From contig JAHLJT010009436.1 in NCBI GenBank assembly GCA_031308135.1, positions 142,684,303 through 142,748,302 on the forward strand: a stretch of DNA of 64,000 nt. The letters are read 5' to 3'. Position 1 is the stretch's first letter; each line of letters opens with the position of its first letter. Position numbers and translations under genes: made by a program. Of this stretch, positions 50,014 to 60,348 are shown one piece after another. Origin of the DNA: Acheta domesticus. Lineage: Eukaryota; Arthropoda; Insecta; Orthoptera; Gryllidae. The notes below the pieces were generated by a model. It did not search any database. It was not told the origin of the DNA and saw only the letters and a program-made list of their open reading frames with translations.

Positions 50014-51254
50014 CCGTCACCTAGTTTGTTTGTTTTTTATTTTTTTTATTTTCTTGAAGAAAGTACATAGATCAGTAAATATAAATACACATATGTATTT
50101 ACAGACTTACTTGCGAAACTTAAATTTAAACTTACATGCTATTACAAGGGGGAGGATATCCCCATTTTGGGTCCTCCGTCTGGATCTAAATCTGCAAATG
50201 TTTTTAGGAATATATGGTATGGATATTTGTTTTTTTATCCGTGTTTGGAAATTGGGGGTTTTGGCCAGTTTGAAAGGGTAAAGGGCTGGAATTTGAGGTA
50301 GATTATAATAAAAATTGGTAGCTAGATTTGTAATGTATTTTTCTATAGGTTCTAAGTTAAATTCATTGTGGAGTTGGTTATTGGTTATGTACCAAGGAGC
50401 ATGAACAACTATTCTTAAGAATTTATTTTGAAAGACTTGGAGCTTGTGGATGTTAGTTTTGGCAGAGTTAATCCAAATTGGGCAGGCGTACAGCATTAAC
50501 GGTCTTAAAATGGTCTTGGAAATTGCTATGGCTGGTTTGTAGTGGATTGGGTTGTTTCTATGAATTAGAGGTGGTAGTTGTGATAATTTTATTTTGACTT
50601 GGGTCACTTTGGCATTTATATGTTTTCCCCAATTTAACTTTGTATCTAGATATAAACCTACATATTTTACAGGTTTATTATTGAATTGTTATTTAGCGTG
50701 AGAGGAAGTGGGGGAGAGTAGGGTCGTAATGTAAATATTTTCGCGGCGGTTTTGCTACGATTTAATTTAATTTTAAGTTTAGCAGCCCAGCTGTCTAACA
50801 TGTTTAGATAAAGCTGGATATGAATTCTTTAATCGGTGAGGGCTGTACCGGAGGAAAATATGGCAGTGTCGTCGGCAAATTGCGCAACCGTGATTTTATT
50901 TAGTGGGTGATAACGGAGAGCCTTGAGGGAGTCCAGCTTTTATTATTCTGGGATTGGAGATGTGATTGTTGACATTGACTGAAAAAGTTCTATTGTTCAG
51001 GAAATTAATTATTATTGATTTTAAGTATTGTGGAGTGCCTATTTGAATGAGTTTATATAAGAGCGCTTGGTGCCATGTTCGGGTAAAAGCTTGTGTGATA
51101 TCAACAAATATGGCTATGGTGTGACGATTTTTTTGAAAAGCAGTATAAATGAGCTCTGAGATCCTTAATAACTGATGTTGGGTAGAAATTCTTTCCGTAA
51201 AAACGAACTGTACCCTGGGGATGGCATTGGTTGCATGAAGATCCGTCACCTAGT
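50014..51254 (-). mobile_element. 5'-truncated Jockey-type LINE with poly(A) and target duplication
   Basis: The insert (50026-51242) is flanked by a perfect 12-bp direct repeat CCGTCACCTAGT (50014-50025 and 51243-51254). On the minus strand it runs from mid-RT (51242) to a poly(A)-rich tail, seen as the T-rich stretch at about 50026-50070. Target-primed reverse transcription leaves exactly this combination: variable-length target duplication, 3' poly(A) and 5' truncation. The perfect duplication suggests a fairly young insertion. Confidence 0.92.
50107..51242 (-). pseudogene. Jockey-type reverse transcriptase, broken C-terminal part
   Basis: The RT would copy element RNA at the nicked target. 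On the minus strand, 51242 to 50896 encodes RT blocks including FVDITQAFTRTWHQALLYKL (motif A) and GLPQGSPLSP (motif B). After a frame break near 50890 the FADDTAIFSS block (motif C, catalytic Asp pair) follows at about 50845-50880. Another frame, 50607-50107, holds the C-terminal region with LRPLMLYACPIWINSAK and LQVFQNKFLRIVVHAPWYI, typical of Jockey-clade elements. The endonuclease and N-terminal RT are missing because of 5' truncation. At least two frame breaks are present. Motif A has AFT where AFD is usual. Confidence 0.88.
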
Positions 51255-52284
51255 AGACAGGAAAAGGCAGATATGCTAATGAATCACTTGACACCAACAA
51301 ATGAATGAACGAAGACGACAACAAACTAACGGAAATATAAGCAAGAAAATGAAAGAAACTTGATGGAGATAGATACCATCGATCATTAATTGAGATGCCA
51401 GCTATAGAACACAAAAATCCCTTAGGTTGCTCAAGGCGTAACTCAAGGTTGTGCTGACAGCGTCGATTGAAGAATGTGGTTCTCATTCGAGACATGTTAC
51501 GACTCAAAAAATGTAACTGTTCTTAAAACTTGTCTGGTTAAGAATTTTTAACATAATTAAACATTTCGATGGACGAAATGTAATGTTCTAAACACGAACT
51601 AGTCACGGAGAGTTTCCCCTTTCCCATCTTAGCCACACACATTATTCTAGAAGCTAAAATGCGAACGGACTGTTGCCAACTAAGTACAGAGATTTGATTA
51701 TTTACTTTTCTCGTCAATTACAACCAAAAAAAATAAGAGAATATTGATTTGAATGATTAATAGAAGCGGACTTCCACGCAACAATTACAATGTCACATCA
51801 GTATTTTATGGAACAACTACAATGCTATACCACTTCATAACCTGTTCAGTGATGAAGATTTTCAAGTGGATGTAGCATCCCCGAGCGTAGGCCAGGAAGG
51901 AAGCTTATGCCTTTACGCCGTCCCTTTCCTGGATGATCACCAGATGAGTTGTGGATGATCAGCAGATGATTTCCGGATGATCACCGTGGTTGCCATTGCG
52001 TTCCATCACTTAATTGATGGTTGGGTGATCACGGGAGATGAGGGAGATGAGGAGATTGATCAGATTTGATAATGGTAATGTGAGATTGAATTTCGCCTTT
52101 ATCACATGGTGGAAAAACCCTGACCATATGCAGGACTCACCTGCGGCCTTGTATATTTGATTGCTTCTCCAAACCCTTGTATCGCCGAGGGATATACCCT
52201 GTTTAATACGTTTCATTTTATTTTTCTAAAAGGAACAAAAAATCACTTGTGATGGCTGGCGTCTATTAAGAATTTTAATAGTGA
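51255..52284. other. Mixed sequence, one weak exon candidate
   Basis: On the minus strand an ATG at 52216 opens 25 codons that end at CGCAG|GTGAGT (52145/52140), a strong donor-like site. I do not recognise the peptide and see no second exon, so this is only a lead. A run of TGATCACCAGATGA-like repeats lies at about 51930-51980. Confidence 0.25.
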
Positions 52285-52375
52285 AGGCTCTCGGTTGTCC
52301 GGGTGACGTCTCGTCGAGGGCATCAATGCCGACGTTTCGACCATCCTATCGTGGTCTTCTTCTGAGCTAGAGTGC
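52285..52375 (-). repeat. Hairpin motif AAGACCAC...GTCGAAACGTCGG
   Basis: Read on the minus strand, AGAAGAAGACCACGATAGGA is followed by TGGTCGAAACGTCGGCAT. GACC and GGTC pair just before GAAACGT. The arrangement echoes CTGAAGA-C-GGTC...GGCC-GAAACGTT at 63680-63713 (family P) with different flanks. Downstream are CCGGACAACCGAGAGCC and other GC-rich words. Similar hairpins are found at retroelement ends, but I cannot assign this one. Confidence 0.4.
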
Positions 52376-52599
52376 ACTGGGATGAGGGATGCTTGCTTTC
52401 GTACTGTTTGACTGTGTCGGGTGCAGGATTTTGTTGGTTGTTTTGATAAAATTAATGTACAAATTATTACAAAGTCAAATATACTAAATTATATATGGAT
52501 CAAAGGACTGAACAAAATTAGAATTTCTTCTGTGTGACCAGTCGTGACAGATGCAAAGGCGAGCTGAAAATATTCAACATGTGGCAAGGGTTCGTCATG

Positions 52600-52765
52600 G
52601 TTTTTTCCACAGCGGAACTCGATCGGCGGCGAAAGAACGCGTACAACCGCGAAAGGGAGACTCCCGCGAATTACACGCTGCGATTCTGCAGCCGCGACAC
52701 CCGCCTACCGGCGCGGCGCTGAACTAAACGTGCCCATAAGTCATCACGTGCCAAGAGACTTCCGC
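52600..52765. promoter_or_regulatory. CpG-rich island 10 (small)
   Basis: A short CpG-dense block includes CGATCGGCGGCGAAAG near 52620 and CTACCGGCGCGGCGCTG near 52705. No coding signal is evident. Confidence 0.35.
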
Positions 52766-53264
52766 TCCGAACATTTCGCGTAGGCTGCAAATATTTCGCA
52801 CCGGTCCGTGGAAGCCTTAGACCTGCGCGTTCTTTATTCCTTGGAGCCAATCTCTCTGACTTTCGCCGGTTTCCGGGGATTTTTAATTCTTTTTCCTGAT
52901 GATTTTCCTGAAATTTGTTATTTCTCACTGCTTAAAGAAAATATTAAAGCTACAGTGATACTATTTGGTCAGCTCTCTGATTTCAGCAAATTACGAATAA
53001 GAAATATTTTTCACCAAATAAAGTTTTACAAAAAATAATTCAGCCCTAATCATTTTAAGGAAAAATATCTAGTTTCATAATCTAAGCTAAATTTTCCTTG
53101 ACTTCTAATTATTCTTCAACATATTACTTGATTTCTCCCTGACTTTTTCATAGTGCAATGAAATTCCTTGAACTTCCCCTGTTTTTCACGTTTTCCAGAA
53201 AGTGAACACTGTATCTATTCCATTTTCTTTCAAGCTATCCTCGACCGTGTCCTTGGTTTCTGCG

Positions 53265-53600
53265 CTACCCCTTGCCGGCTACCCAGCGTCCTCCGCGCGC
53301 AAAGAACCTGTGAGGGCGGAGCGACCTCGGCGCGGCGCGGCGCGGCGCGGGCGGCCGGGGAGTATTGTCATGCGTCGGCGCGCGCGGGGCCCGGGCTGGC
53401 GTCACGCCCTTATCGCGCGAGACCCTGACATTCGCGCCGCAACCGCCTGCGCCGGCGGCGAACCGGGACGAGACCGAAGGGGCGCGCGCCGCCGAGGCCG
53501 CGCGGGGCCGTCGCCCACGCTAGCACGCGCGCACGCCGAACGCCAGCCTCAGGCCATCGACGCCACGTGCGACGAGCGATTGACAGTGCAATATGAATGA
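53265..53600. promoter_or_regulatory. CpG-rich island 11
   Basis: Strongly CpG-dense DNA includes a tandem GGCGC run (CGGCGCGGCGCGGCGCGG near 53329). Frames of 86-132 codons are Arg/Ala-rich and unlikely to be coding. It is a candidate regulatory CpG island. Confidence 0.5.
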
Positions 53601-53687
53601 ATACTAAATGAAATTCAGAGGCTGGTACGCGAAACCTAGGCCTTCTGAATTTTTATTGAAACTCCCGTGGTGGTAGCCGATATTTTG

Positions 53688-53837
53688 TGGTAATTGGAGG
53701 TAAGGGTTAATCAACCACAATTTTTAAATATATAATATATAAATTATATTTTACTACATTAAATTATATTTATATATTATAATATATAAATATATATTTA
53801 AAAAATGTGGTTGATTATCCGTTACCTCCCATTACCA
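53688..53837. mobile_element. 150-bp palindromic MITE-like element
   Basis: The left arm TGGTAATTGGAGGTAAGG, continuing through TTAATCAACCACA and an AT-rich stretch, is matched by the inverted right arm ending CCTCCCATTACCA. The arms are about 50-70 bp, so nearly the whole unit is one hairpin. A perfect 12-bp direct repeat TTTTATTGAAAC lies at 53651-53662 and 53838-53849, touching the right arm but 25 bp outside the left arm. Confidence 0.65.
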
Positions 53838-53849
53838 TTTTATTGAAAC

Positions 53850-54055
53850 CAAAAAAAAACACAATTTAGATAATTACAAGTGGAATATGCAATTAATACA
53901 TAAGTATGATTATAAAAATGATTTCATTAACACGTTGTTTTAAAACATATTTATAGTACATTTAAAAATTTGATTTAATGTATATTTTTTTACTTTTATG
54001 CTGTAACAGTTTTGAATGTCATTGTTATTATTCTATTCATATCAATGTTTGATCT
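53850..54055. other. AT-rich sequence, nothing recognised
   Basis: No supportable feature. Confidence 0.4.
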
Positions 54056-54058
54056 GCA

Positions 54059-54338
54059 TTTTTTTTTCTTCCGGGGCTTTTCCAGCTTCAGGGGATGCCG
54101 ATTTCAACTTCCCGCGTCGGGTACCCACAATGTCCCTCATGGGGACACATATTAACCGTTACCCTAGGCACTGACACATTTGCGGGCTCCTCGGTTTGTG
54201 GTCAGAAAATTCACAAGGCCTTCCCGGACAACACATACATGAATGACAAGGGACCATGCCCACGGCGGGACTCGAACCCGCGACCCTTCCGATCGAGGCG
54301 CTGAGTCGACACAAGCTCTAACCACCTGGGCAATGATT
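54059..54338 (-). mobile_element. tRNA-headed SINE with poly(A) tail
   Basis: On the minus strand the head starts near 54338: CAGGTGGTTAGAGCTTGTG (box A region) and GGGTTCGAGTCCCGCCG (box B). A body with CCTAGGGTAACGGTTAATAT ends in an A-run (T-run at 54059-54067 on the plus strand). Flanking TTGATCTGCAT (left) and TTGATCAACAT (right) may be a slightly diverged target duplication. The tRNA part is too altered to be a gene. Confidence 0.75.
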
Positions 54339-54350
54339 GATCAACATCAA

Positions 54351-56215
54351 GAGTAAAATTTCTCTTCCCATTCACCATTAATTCACAATAGGTGATTTGA
54401 AGTAGCCTTGCGAACTCGTAGGAATTTCAATTAGAATGAAATGCTTACTGCCTTTAAAGTATTCACTTGAAATTTGAAGTCCTTTACATTAGGTACTCAA
54501 TTTAAGAATATTTATAATAATAGGGTTTTCAGTTGTAGTTTATGTTAATTTTAATTATTTGAATTAAATTAAATTTTGTTTGATAGACTTCTTCGCCTTC
54601 ACCTGTCCTTCTCTAACTTACTAGAGAATTCCAAAGATACATTTTCGCTAGAGATGCGGATGACACAAATATTCTTTGCAATAAAGAAACAATATAAACT
54701 AAGAAGTACAATTCCATACGTTTCTAAATAGTTTTGAAATAATAAATTACAGAAAACGAAGGGAAAACTATTTCAATGCTCTTTTGGATTTCAAATAGGC
54801 AATCGCATGTGCCTTCGAAAATGAACAATACGCAACTGGCTGAGTTTAAGGTAACATTTCTGTGTCTCACAATTCAGTCAAATCTCAAATAGAATAACCA
54901 TACAGCCTAACTGAATTGGGCATTAAATTAATTTGCTTATGTTAAGCATTGAGAATGCATTCGGTTGCTCGTTGAGTGGCTTGAGAATGTAGTACATTCC
55001 CCTCTGAAGTACAGCGTAATATTCTTGGAAAGCACATTCTATAGTACCTAGACCTTTGGAATGAAAAAAATGTGCGAATAATAAGCAAACACCACCCAGG
55101 TGATTCCTGTAAACTTCTCTTTGCTACTTAATCTTATCGCCACCTTGTCTATTTATTGATCACACGTCTTGGGAATTATATTAATCAGTATCAACACCCC
55201 AATAAAATGCATCCACATATTATAATACATGTACATTACCTTAAGACTCATTTCCGAATGGCATTAAACATCTAAAATTGATAAACATGTTGCCAAGCCA
55301 TTGCGATCCAATGTAAAATATTTTCTACTGCATAACTGTATCTCTACAATTAAAGCCTATATTGACCATCAAAAAGGAAAATAATATTAATTTTAACAAT
55401 GATATGCAATACATTAGTTTACATTTGTATTATAGAGTTTCAAAAATACTAAATATTCCTAGTAAGTACTTCAGTTTCAGAACCAATGACCCTCATCTCG
55501 ATTAGGTTTTTCGTCCCGTTTCTCGGATCCGTTGGTCTCTTGTTTTGCTTCTGGACATAAATGTATCTTTACTATGCGTACCTTTAGTTGCGCTCTCCTC
55601 TTGCTAAATGTGGTAGGAAGAGAACTGGGGGTGTAGCTTGCTATTTTGTTAGCAACACTATAAAATCAAATCTAGAGTTCATTTAACGATGTAAATAAAT
55701 TTTCTGTAACTCAGGAGCGAACATTTATAGTTTTCAAATATTGCTAACCTCGCTTTTGGTAGTTATTCATAAGTCAACTGCTTATAGTAAAAGGATTGGG
55801 AAGAGATTCTGAAGCTCAAGGAAAAGTGTGCAGGTTTATGTTTCTCCTCCATACGCCACATGGAGTTTTCACTATTTTTTGACGAAAATAAATGAAATAA
55901 AATACAGAAAACTTAGAAGCTTATATGTAATGGAAGCGAAGATTGAAAAACATGATTGCGAAAACTCTGGAAATCACTGCAATCCATCATTGACAACATG
56001 CATGTTTGTGAAATTGTTGGCAATTTTAATTAATTGTAGAATCGTAGCTTATTTTAAAAGCAGATAGTTTTTTCTTCTCAAAAAGACAAAAGTATAGGTG
56101 TTTGTTTTTAAAAAAAAAATGTTAAAATAATTAATGAAATGAATGTTTTTCAATGTAATAGTGATTTAGTTAGTAATTTGCTACTCACGAAACTAGGAGG
56201 TACATGAACTGATGC
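54351..56215. other. AT-rich sequence, nothing recognised
   Basis: No supportable gene, RNA or repeat. Confidence 0.4.
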
Positions 56216-56812
56216 TTAACCCTGGAGTGGTGGCGGTTGCTACAGTTACGTTAGAGGTGGCGCGGGGTCATTTCTGACCTCTTTAAACTATTTCTTTATA
56301 AAATTATATTTAGCAAGAAATAAGTGCTAAATTAGTTATTTTAAAAATAATCAATCATTTTTAAGGTCGTATAAACATAATGCACTATTATAAACAAACA
56401 TGCAAATGAGGAATTGAAACAAATAAAAGGGCAAAATTATCATTTATCTTCATTTTATATAGTTACTCCATTTACATTTTTCTGAATATTTCAACGACAA
56501 AGGTATCAGAAAATTCAGTTAGTTTCATTTTCTAACATTGTCTCACATAAGAACAAACAATTTCTTGAAAATAATTCAAAACCAATCAATACAACTTAGA
56601 AAAAGTACGAAATTTAAGGCGTTAGTATTGGTTTCAAAAATATTTATAGATAAATTATGACATAAAATTTTGAAAAAATTTCTGACAAAAGGTAAAGAAT
56701 GTGGTGAAAGGTATGTGAAATGTAAATTTTCTGACTCGCAAAATTAGGCAACTACAGCTAAACAAACATACGTGGGGTCACAAAAGACCCCGCGCCACCT
56801 CTCCCGGGTTTA
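56216..56812. mobile_element. piggyBac-type MITE
   Basis: The left end TTAA-CCCTGGAGTGGTGG (56216-56232) pairs with the right end ccacctctcccggg-TTTA (ending 56812), which reads CCCGGGAGAGGTGG on the other strand. GCGGGGTC...GACC motifs lie just inside both ends: GCGCGGGGTCATTTCTGACC near 56260 and GGGGTCACAAAAGACCCC near 56774. The TTAA target and CCC(G/T)GGAG start match the element at 22255-23257. No coding remnant lies inside, so it is non-autonomous. Confidence 0.8.
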
Positions 56813-59025
56813 TATTCAATTGGTAATATCCAAAGTTACAGCCATTTCACGATCATATTTCCTCGTTGCCCCGGCATCGATCTCCATTTTAATTATTCAG
56901 TTTTTAGTCACTATCAGAGTCAGTGAAAAATATTACAATGTCTAACAATCACTGAATCTTTGTTGCATTTTTAACCCCACTGCTTCCACTATTGAAATAT
57001 AAACCTCTCCTTGTTCCTTTGTATTGCAACGTGATTATTAATTATTGCTTGAAAAATAAAATACTTAACACAGAAATGATGATGAAAGAACGTTTTACTA
57101 AACTTAATACCAAGAATATTAATACACGGTTTTTATTATGCATAGGTAACTCGATATTTTAAAATGTTTATTGAGATCAATAACATGAACTTCGTCGGTC
57201 AGTTGCGGTGTAAGAACCTTGTTCACTAAATAAGGACCTCGATTTTGCTTGTTTATTACGATGCTAATGAGAACATTCTCAGAAAAGAATTCAGATCAAT
57301 GAGCAGTTACCGGTTTCTGATGCAAAATACACCTCTCCATAATGGCAACATTTTATATACATATTTATGCAATCTAGTTTGTGCTAAGGTATGAAGGAAC
57401 TAAGACATAAGAGTGAATAATTGTGGGATGTCACCTATTCGCCATTTGGAAGCAATATTTACTAGTTCTTCCATCAAAACTACAATTAAATGTAAATTTT
57501 CTATTTTTGTCATCTTAACATACTCATTGCATCATTTCAAGGACTTTACAGAGGTTTATGAAAAGAATGAGCGAGTAAAAATTAAAATGGTTCATTTTTT
57601 ATATTAAAAAGTCTCTTAGCCATGCATAAAACCACAAACGGAATACTTGCTTCTGTACCAAGATTGCATATTACTTAATTTCTCTTGTGATATTTTTATC
57701 TGCTTTGAAAGTTATAGTTCCAGGTATACAGTAGCACTACCGTGCTTTCAAGGAACAAGTATTTAAATCAATCTTGAGAGACGTGATTGAATGTATGAGA
57801 GTAATAGTAGCACAACTTTCTCTTGGATTCTGTAAATCTTGGAACTCTACATTAGGACATGTTTGAAAATAGAAGTTCACATAACATATACAACTTCTTT
57901 GCAAAATAGTGGCAATGAAACCTTTTGAGATTCTATTTTGCCTGATCGCTTTACTTCCGAACATTGTTTCGAACGAGGGTCATTAAACTTGGTGTTTAAA
58001 ACTTTGTGAAAACTACGTATTTTAGAAATAAATTCACAGATGTATTTTATTAAATAACTATGATCAGAAGAAATATTTATGAAAGAAATAAAATTCTTAT
58101 TTACTTCCTGTTATAGAGGAACGGAAAGGTGAAATTGCATAAATTCAGGGTAAATTCGCCACAGATTTACACGACATGTCACGTTAATTGAAATTATCCC
58201 TCATGTCTGCCAAGTTGTCAATTTGGAAAATGTGAACAAACATTTTATTTTTATTGCCAATTTATTACTGAATATAATATTTATAGGGTGTCAATGTGAT
58301 TTGATTAGTTGGACCAGTGCGAAAAATATAAATAATTCCTTTATAAGCGAAAGCAGATATACAATGAAGCCCTAACTTCGAATGTGACAATCCCAAGCTG
58401 CGAGGTGTGTGTGGGGGGGTTGTTGCTCCGAGTTAACTCTACCAGAAACCCGGCTACAGATTCCCTCAAGCATCCATCGCGGACCACACAGAGCGGTGAG
58501 ATGAACCTGACACGTCTTCGCGAAAGACGTAGAATACTCCAAACGAGAGTAAGTACCAGGCTGGTTAGCTTATGCCAGTCGGATCCACAAATAAAATATC
58601 TTAATTTGGGAGTTTCATGTTCTGAAAGCGGTGGATTTTCGAAAATAGCTACATAGCTAGGTCCAAAGATGACACTGGATGAGTGACCTTGAGGCTGGTT
58701 GCACTTTTAATAGTGTTGGTGATCTCTTTTCAATTCCCCTTAGATGTAGGTACAATGCCTTAAAGTACACAGCACAAACTGCAGGCAATTATTCTTTCCT
58801 ACTTCCGCGCCCGTCCTTGGGATCGGGTTGATTTCACGCCAGGGATTGGGGCGATCTATCATTATGAGAGCTGTTTCACATGAACCAGAAACTCCACCAG
58901 TAATGCGGATACCAGACCAATGCTCGAGTTAAGCTGTAGTGCCCCTTAGGGAGATGAATAGGAATGGATCACGTGAAGCGAAACGGATAAAAGAAACGTT
59001 AGGTAAAGAAAGTTCTCCTGATACT
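56813..59025. other. AT-rich sequence, nothing recognised
   Basis: A G7 run lies near 58413. Open frames are short and unrecognised. Confidence 0.4.
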
Positions 59026-59029
59026 GAGG

Positions 59030-59310
59030 CTACTTGTGCCCGTGGCGCCCCCTGTGCCTTCGAGTGTGGCTTCCCCGCGGCCCGGGGCGTGCTCGTCGTG
59101 GTCGTGGCGGTGGTGGTGCTGAGGCCGGTAGCGCCGGCGCCCGCGCGCGCCGGAGCCCGCGTGCACTTGCGTCAGCGACGCGCCCAGCAGCGCCGCCAGC
59201 CGGACTATTACCCTACTTTCCCCTAATCCGCGTCGCGAGGCCGCGAGGCGACGCAGCGCCGGGCAGCCGCGGACGGGCGCGGAGCCGCCACGAACTGCCG
59301 TCAACCGCAA
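59030..59310. promoter_or_regulatory. CpG-rich island 12
   Basis: A CpG-dense block includes GTAGCGCCGGCGCCCGCGCG near 59129. Three overlapping frames of 95-103 codons exist on both strands and appear GC-driven. No core promoter element is evident. Confidence 0.45.
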
Positions 59311-59379
59311 GCTATTTTTTGTAATAATAATATAATAATAACAATATTATAAATAATAAAATAACAATATGATAATAAC

Positions 59380-59387
<8 letters not shown>

Positions 59388-59430
<43 letters not shown>
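59388..59430. repeat. (AAT)n microsatellite
   Basis: An uninterrupted AAT array is preceded by degenerate AATAAC units from about 59322. Confidence 0.95.
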
Positions 59431-59432
<2 letters not shown>

Positions 59433-59434
<2 letters not shown>

Positions 59435-59627
59435 CTTGGCTTAACATCCAGGTAATGCAAAAGACTGGAAAGTGCAAGAAATTTCTTTATTGGGAACAGT
59501 CCACATTTTGCGCAAAGTATTGTAGAGGCGCCGACAGTCCCTAGATCTGCTCCTTAGGCAGCTGGTTGCGACCTGGAGTAGATTTTATATTCAGCCGACT
59601 CATAAGATCTTTAGTCGTGATGTAGTG

Positions 59628-59630
<3 letters not shown>
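59433..59630. repeat. Unclassified ~200-bp segment between two AAT arrays
   Basis: This segment is less AT-rich than its surroundings and is bounded on both sides by AAT arrays (59388-59430 and 59631-59670). It may be the tail of a retroelement that ends in AAT repeats. I cannot assign a family. Confidence 0.3.

Positions 59631-59670
<40 letters not shown>
59631..59670. repeat. (AAT)n microsatellite
   Basis: About thirteen AAT units lie immediately before the SINE head. Confidence 0.95.
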
Positions 59671-59671
<1 letters not shown>

Positions 59672-59997
59672 TCGATCCGATGGCTGGGTCGCTAAGACAG
59701 TTATGCAGTAGCGGTCTCGGGCCAAAGGATCGCGGGTTCGGGTCCCGCCTCGGGCATGGCGGTGTTGTGTGTATTTCTGTATGTTTATGTGTGTATTTCA
59801 TCATTCATCATCATCATCATCATTTCATCCCATTGCCAGGGCTAATAACCCTCGAGTATAAAAATGGAATCAGCATTAAAATGCCGATTCCCCCTATAGA
59901 AAAAGTAACATGCACCTACCCCGATAATGAAGTCTGAGCCCCGGTAGGATGCACGTATCGCGTGGCCCTATGATGGCCAATCCGCGAAAAAAATAAA
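59671..59997 (+). mobile_element. tRNA-headed SINE
   Basis: The head has GATGGCTGGGTCGCTAAG (box A region) and GCGGGTTCGGGTCCCGCC (box B) near 59729. The body contains (TCA)n, ATGCCGATTCCCCCTATAG and GCGTGGCCCTATGATGGCC, and ends in an A-rich tail at about 59983-59998. It follows an AAT array and is followed by AATAATAAT at 60011, so it may have inserted into that microsatellite. It differs in body sequence from the SINE at 54059-54338. Confidence 0.75.
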
Positions 59998-60039
59998 AAG
60001 CAGAACGAAGAATAATAATCAGGACGAAAATCCAGAAAA

Positions 60040-60320
60040 CTGCTTAAAATGCATCATGTTGCACACCATCGAGCTGATGTATATAGACTTTATGTGTTAC
60101 GTAAGGACGGAGGCAGAGGCCTTAGAAGTCTCCTGGCACAATGCAGTAGTCGGGATTGGAAAGTATGTAGTCATTCATCAAGATGATCCACTAATGAGGC
60201 AAACTATGAAATCTGACCAAAGAATGGGAAACAGCGGCATTGTAAGAGCAACAGGAAGCAAAGCATTGCGAACAAGACTATGCAAGACATGCAGAATAAC
60301 ACAGACACTGAACCTCTGAT
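60040..60320 (+). pseudogene. R2/CRE-like LINE, first half of an interrupted copy
   Basis: Frames from about 60045 give HHRADVYRLYVLRKDGGRGL, then after a frameshift NAVVGIGKYVV and DDPLMRQTMK. This order is known to me from the region between RT and the C-terminal zinc knuckle of LINEs of the R2/NeSL/CRE type. It stops at about 60340, where a family-A element (60349-61937) begins. The next part of the protein resumes at about 61945. Confidence 0.65.
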
Positions 60321-60348
60321 GCTACTAAACATTAAATGTGATTAAATG

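Noticed and set aside
54245..54338. Functional tRNA gene on the minus strand (also considered at 59671, 4605 and 46598)
   Set aside because: A and B boxes are present, but the acceptor and anticodon stems are not intact and each is attached to a SINE body or tail.
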